A stretch of 24,614 nt of DNA from Rubrobacter_F sp035642415 (GTDB lineage: Bacteria > Actinomycetota > Rubrobacteria > Rubrobacterales > Rubrobacteraceae), in the NCBI GenBank assembly GCA_035642415.1, contig DASQSI010000026.1, positions 1 to 24,614 of the forward strand, in the 5' to 3' direction. A program made the position numbers and the translations under genes. Positions 23,702 to 24,614 of this stretch are shown piece by piece. The notes under the pieces were generated by a model. It ran no database searches. It was not told the origin of the DNA and was given only the letters and a program-made list of their open reading frames with translations. How positions within the stretch are numbered: position 1 is the stretch's first letter; each line of letters starts with the position of its first letter.

Positions 23702-24463
23702 CTATGGCGTGCGCCTTTCGGGCCGCTCCTCGCCCGCCGGCGGTTCTTCCCTGGGGGTTGGCGGAGGCATAGACGCCTCCCCTCGCCTCTCGGGGGGCTC
23801 TTCGCCGGGGGACGGGACCTCCCTCGTCCGCGGTTCCTCCCTCGGCGGGGCGTCTCCCATCCTCGGGGCCCCGACCGGACCCTCTCTATCCGGCGACAGG
23901 GCTTCTTCTCCCGCCCTCCTCGGCGAGGGCTCGGGCGCGGTCTGAGCCCGCACGTCCCCAGACGGGGTTTGCGCCAGAGGCCCCAGCCCGGCCAGCAGAC
24001 GGGAAGCTTCGTCGGCCACCTCCTCGTCGGCCATCACGTTATAGCGTCCCGCCTCTATACCTCCCACCGAAGAGAAGTCCCGCCGTCCCCCTGAAAGGGC
24101 ATAACCGAGGAGCCCTATTATCGCCCCCAGAATAGCTCCGAAGATCAGCCCGTAAAGCGCCAGCAAAAACGCGGAGAAGATTGGATCGATCAGGCTGAAC
24201 AGCCCCAAGAAGAAGCCGAACAGGATTCCTATTACCGCTCCCGATCCTGCCCCTTGGAGCGTGGCCTGCCCGTAGCCCCTGCGGCCGGTTACCTGCTCGA
24301 CAAAGCGCAGGTCCTCGGCGACTATAGAGACCCGCTCGACGGGGAACATCTCATCGGAGAGATAGTCGACGGCCCTTTGGGCCTCGGGGTAGGAGTCGTA
24401 CGAAGCTATGACGCGTCGCGGGTGGACAACTCTTTCTCTAGGTTCGGGTTCCATAGGTTCCAT
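23702..24463 (-). CDS. General stress protein 17M-like membrane protein with disordered C-terminal tail
   Basis: A 253-residue protein. RVIASYDSYPEAQRAVDYLS (residues 17-36) and FPVERVSIVAEDLRFVEQVT match the ferredoxin-like domain of general stress protein 17M/YflT-type proteins. A Gly-rich hydrophobic hairpin follows: GAVIGILFGFFLGLFSLIDP and FLLALYGLIFGAILGAIIGL (about 75-120), probably membrane-inserted. The soluble domain resumes with GRYNVMADEEVADEASRLLA. The last ~95 residues are Pro/Glu/Arg-rich low-complexity sequence, probably disordered. ATG 24463 was chosen because AGAGGAGG precedes it by about ten bases; the frame is open to a GTG at 24529 that lacks a ribosome binding site. Such proteins are often stress-induced; the molecular role is unknown. 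Confidence 0.82.
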   Translation of the reverse strand: MEPMEPEPRERVVHPRRVIASYDSYPEAQRAVDYLSDEMFPVERVSIVAEDLRFVEQVTGRRGYGQATLQGAGSGAVIGILFGFFLGLFSLIDPIFSAFLLALYGLIFGAILGAIIGLLGYALSGGRRDFSSVGGIEAGRYNVMADEEVADEASRLLAGLGPLAQTPSGDVRAQTAPEPSPRRAGEEALSPDREGPVGAPRMGDAPPREEPRTREVPSPGEEPPERRGEASMPPPTPREEPPAGEERPERRTP

Positions 24464-24614
24464 ATCGTATGATCCTCCTCTCGTACCGCCACTACCGCCG
24501 GTTCGGCTGTCGCTAAACCGATGTATCACGAGCTAAAAACAATTCTTACCCCTCTTTGCTCCCCGCAAACCGTCCGCCAACCACGTAACCGCTCGCATTA
24601 CAGCTCTTACTTTT
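24464..24614. other. Upstream region of the stress protein gene
   Basis: Only the leader and presumed promoter region of the minus-strand stress gene is seen. I recognise no gene or strong promoter consensus here; the window ends inside it. Confidence 0.4.

Noticed and set aside
1..24614. CRISPR arrays, tRNA or rRNA genes
   Set aside because: No regularly spaced direct repeats, no TTCGANTCC-type T-arm with cloverleaf and no rRNA-like sequence were found by reading the window.

Overview
The window looks like a chromosomal segment of a high-GC Gram-positive bacterium, most likely Rubrobacter or a close deep-branching actinobacterium. This rests on GC-rich codon use, many GTG/TTG starts with strong AGGAGG-type ribosome binding sites, an SigA-type sigma factor C-terminus, and TrmFO (the folate-dependent tRNA methyltransferase that most other Actinobacteria lack) beside actinobacterial-style oxidases. 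The genus is an inference; no rRNA gene is present.

Layout. 1-5.6 kb (+ strand): the 3' end of the housekeeping sigma factor, overlapping an inositol-monophosphatase-family gene, then a class V (PLP) aminotransferase-fold protein and a GH38 alpha-mannosidase. 5.6-7.4 kb: a small accessory stretch with a minus-strand frame remnant, a short secreted protein with its own terminator, a coiled-coil protein and an unrecognised 133-residue protein. 7.4-8.8 kb (- strand): trmFO. 8.8-15.8 kb (- strand): a tight operon, transcribed right to left, of hyi (hydroxypyruvate isomerase), glxR (tartronate semialdehyde reductase), glcD, glcE, glcF (glycolate oxidase) and a CitE/malyl-CoA-lyase-like gene. 15.8-16.1 kb: a divergent control region with dyads. 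16.1-19.2 kb (+ strand): a 1016-residue FAD/Fe-S D-2-hydroxyacid dehydrogenase. 19.2-19.8 kb: insertion-sequence debris. 19.8-21.5 kb (+ strand): a lactate/glycolate permease. 21.5-23.6 kb: a gene graveyard with a truncated DUF2267 gene, a truncated SnoaL-like gene, short remnants and two small genes. 23.7-24.5 kb (- strand): a general-stress-protein-17M-like membrane protein with a long disordered tail.

How it works together. The central block is a 2-hydroxyacid/glyoxylate module: the permease can import glycolate or lactate, GlcDEF oxidises glycolate to glyoxylate, the CitE-like enzyme can condense glyoxylate with acetyl-CoA (or hydrolyse/cleave malyl-CoA), and Hyi/GlxR handle hydroxypyruvate and tartronate semialdehyde on the way to glycerate. 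Glyoxylate carboligase, which normally links glyoxylate to GlxR, is not in the window. The divergent FAD/Fe-S dehydrogenase adds a second D-2-hydroxyacid oxidation route.

I found no clearly new defence or mobile system. The least-explained parts are the 5.6-7.4 kb small-gene stretch, the operon's malyl-CoA-lyase-like member, and the remnant-rich 21.5-23.6 kb stretch.
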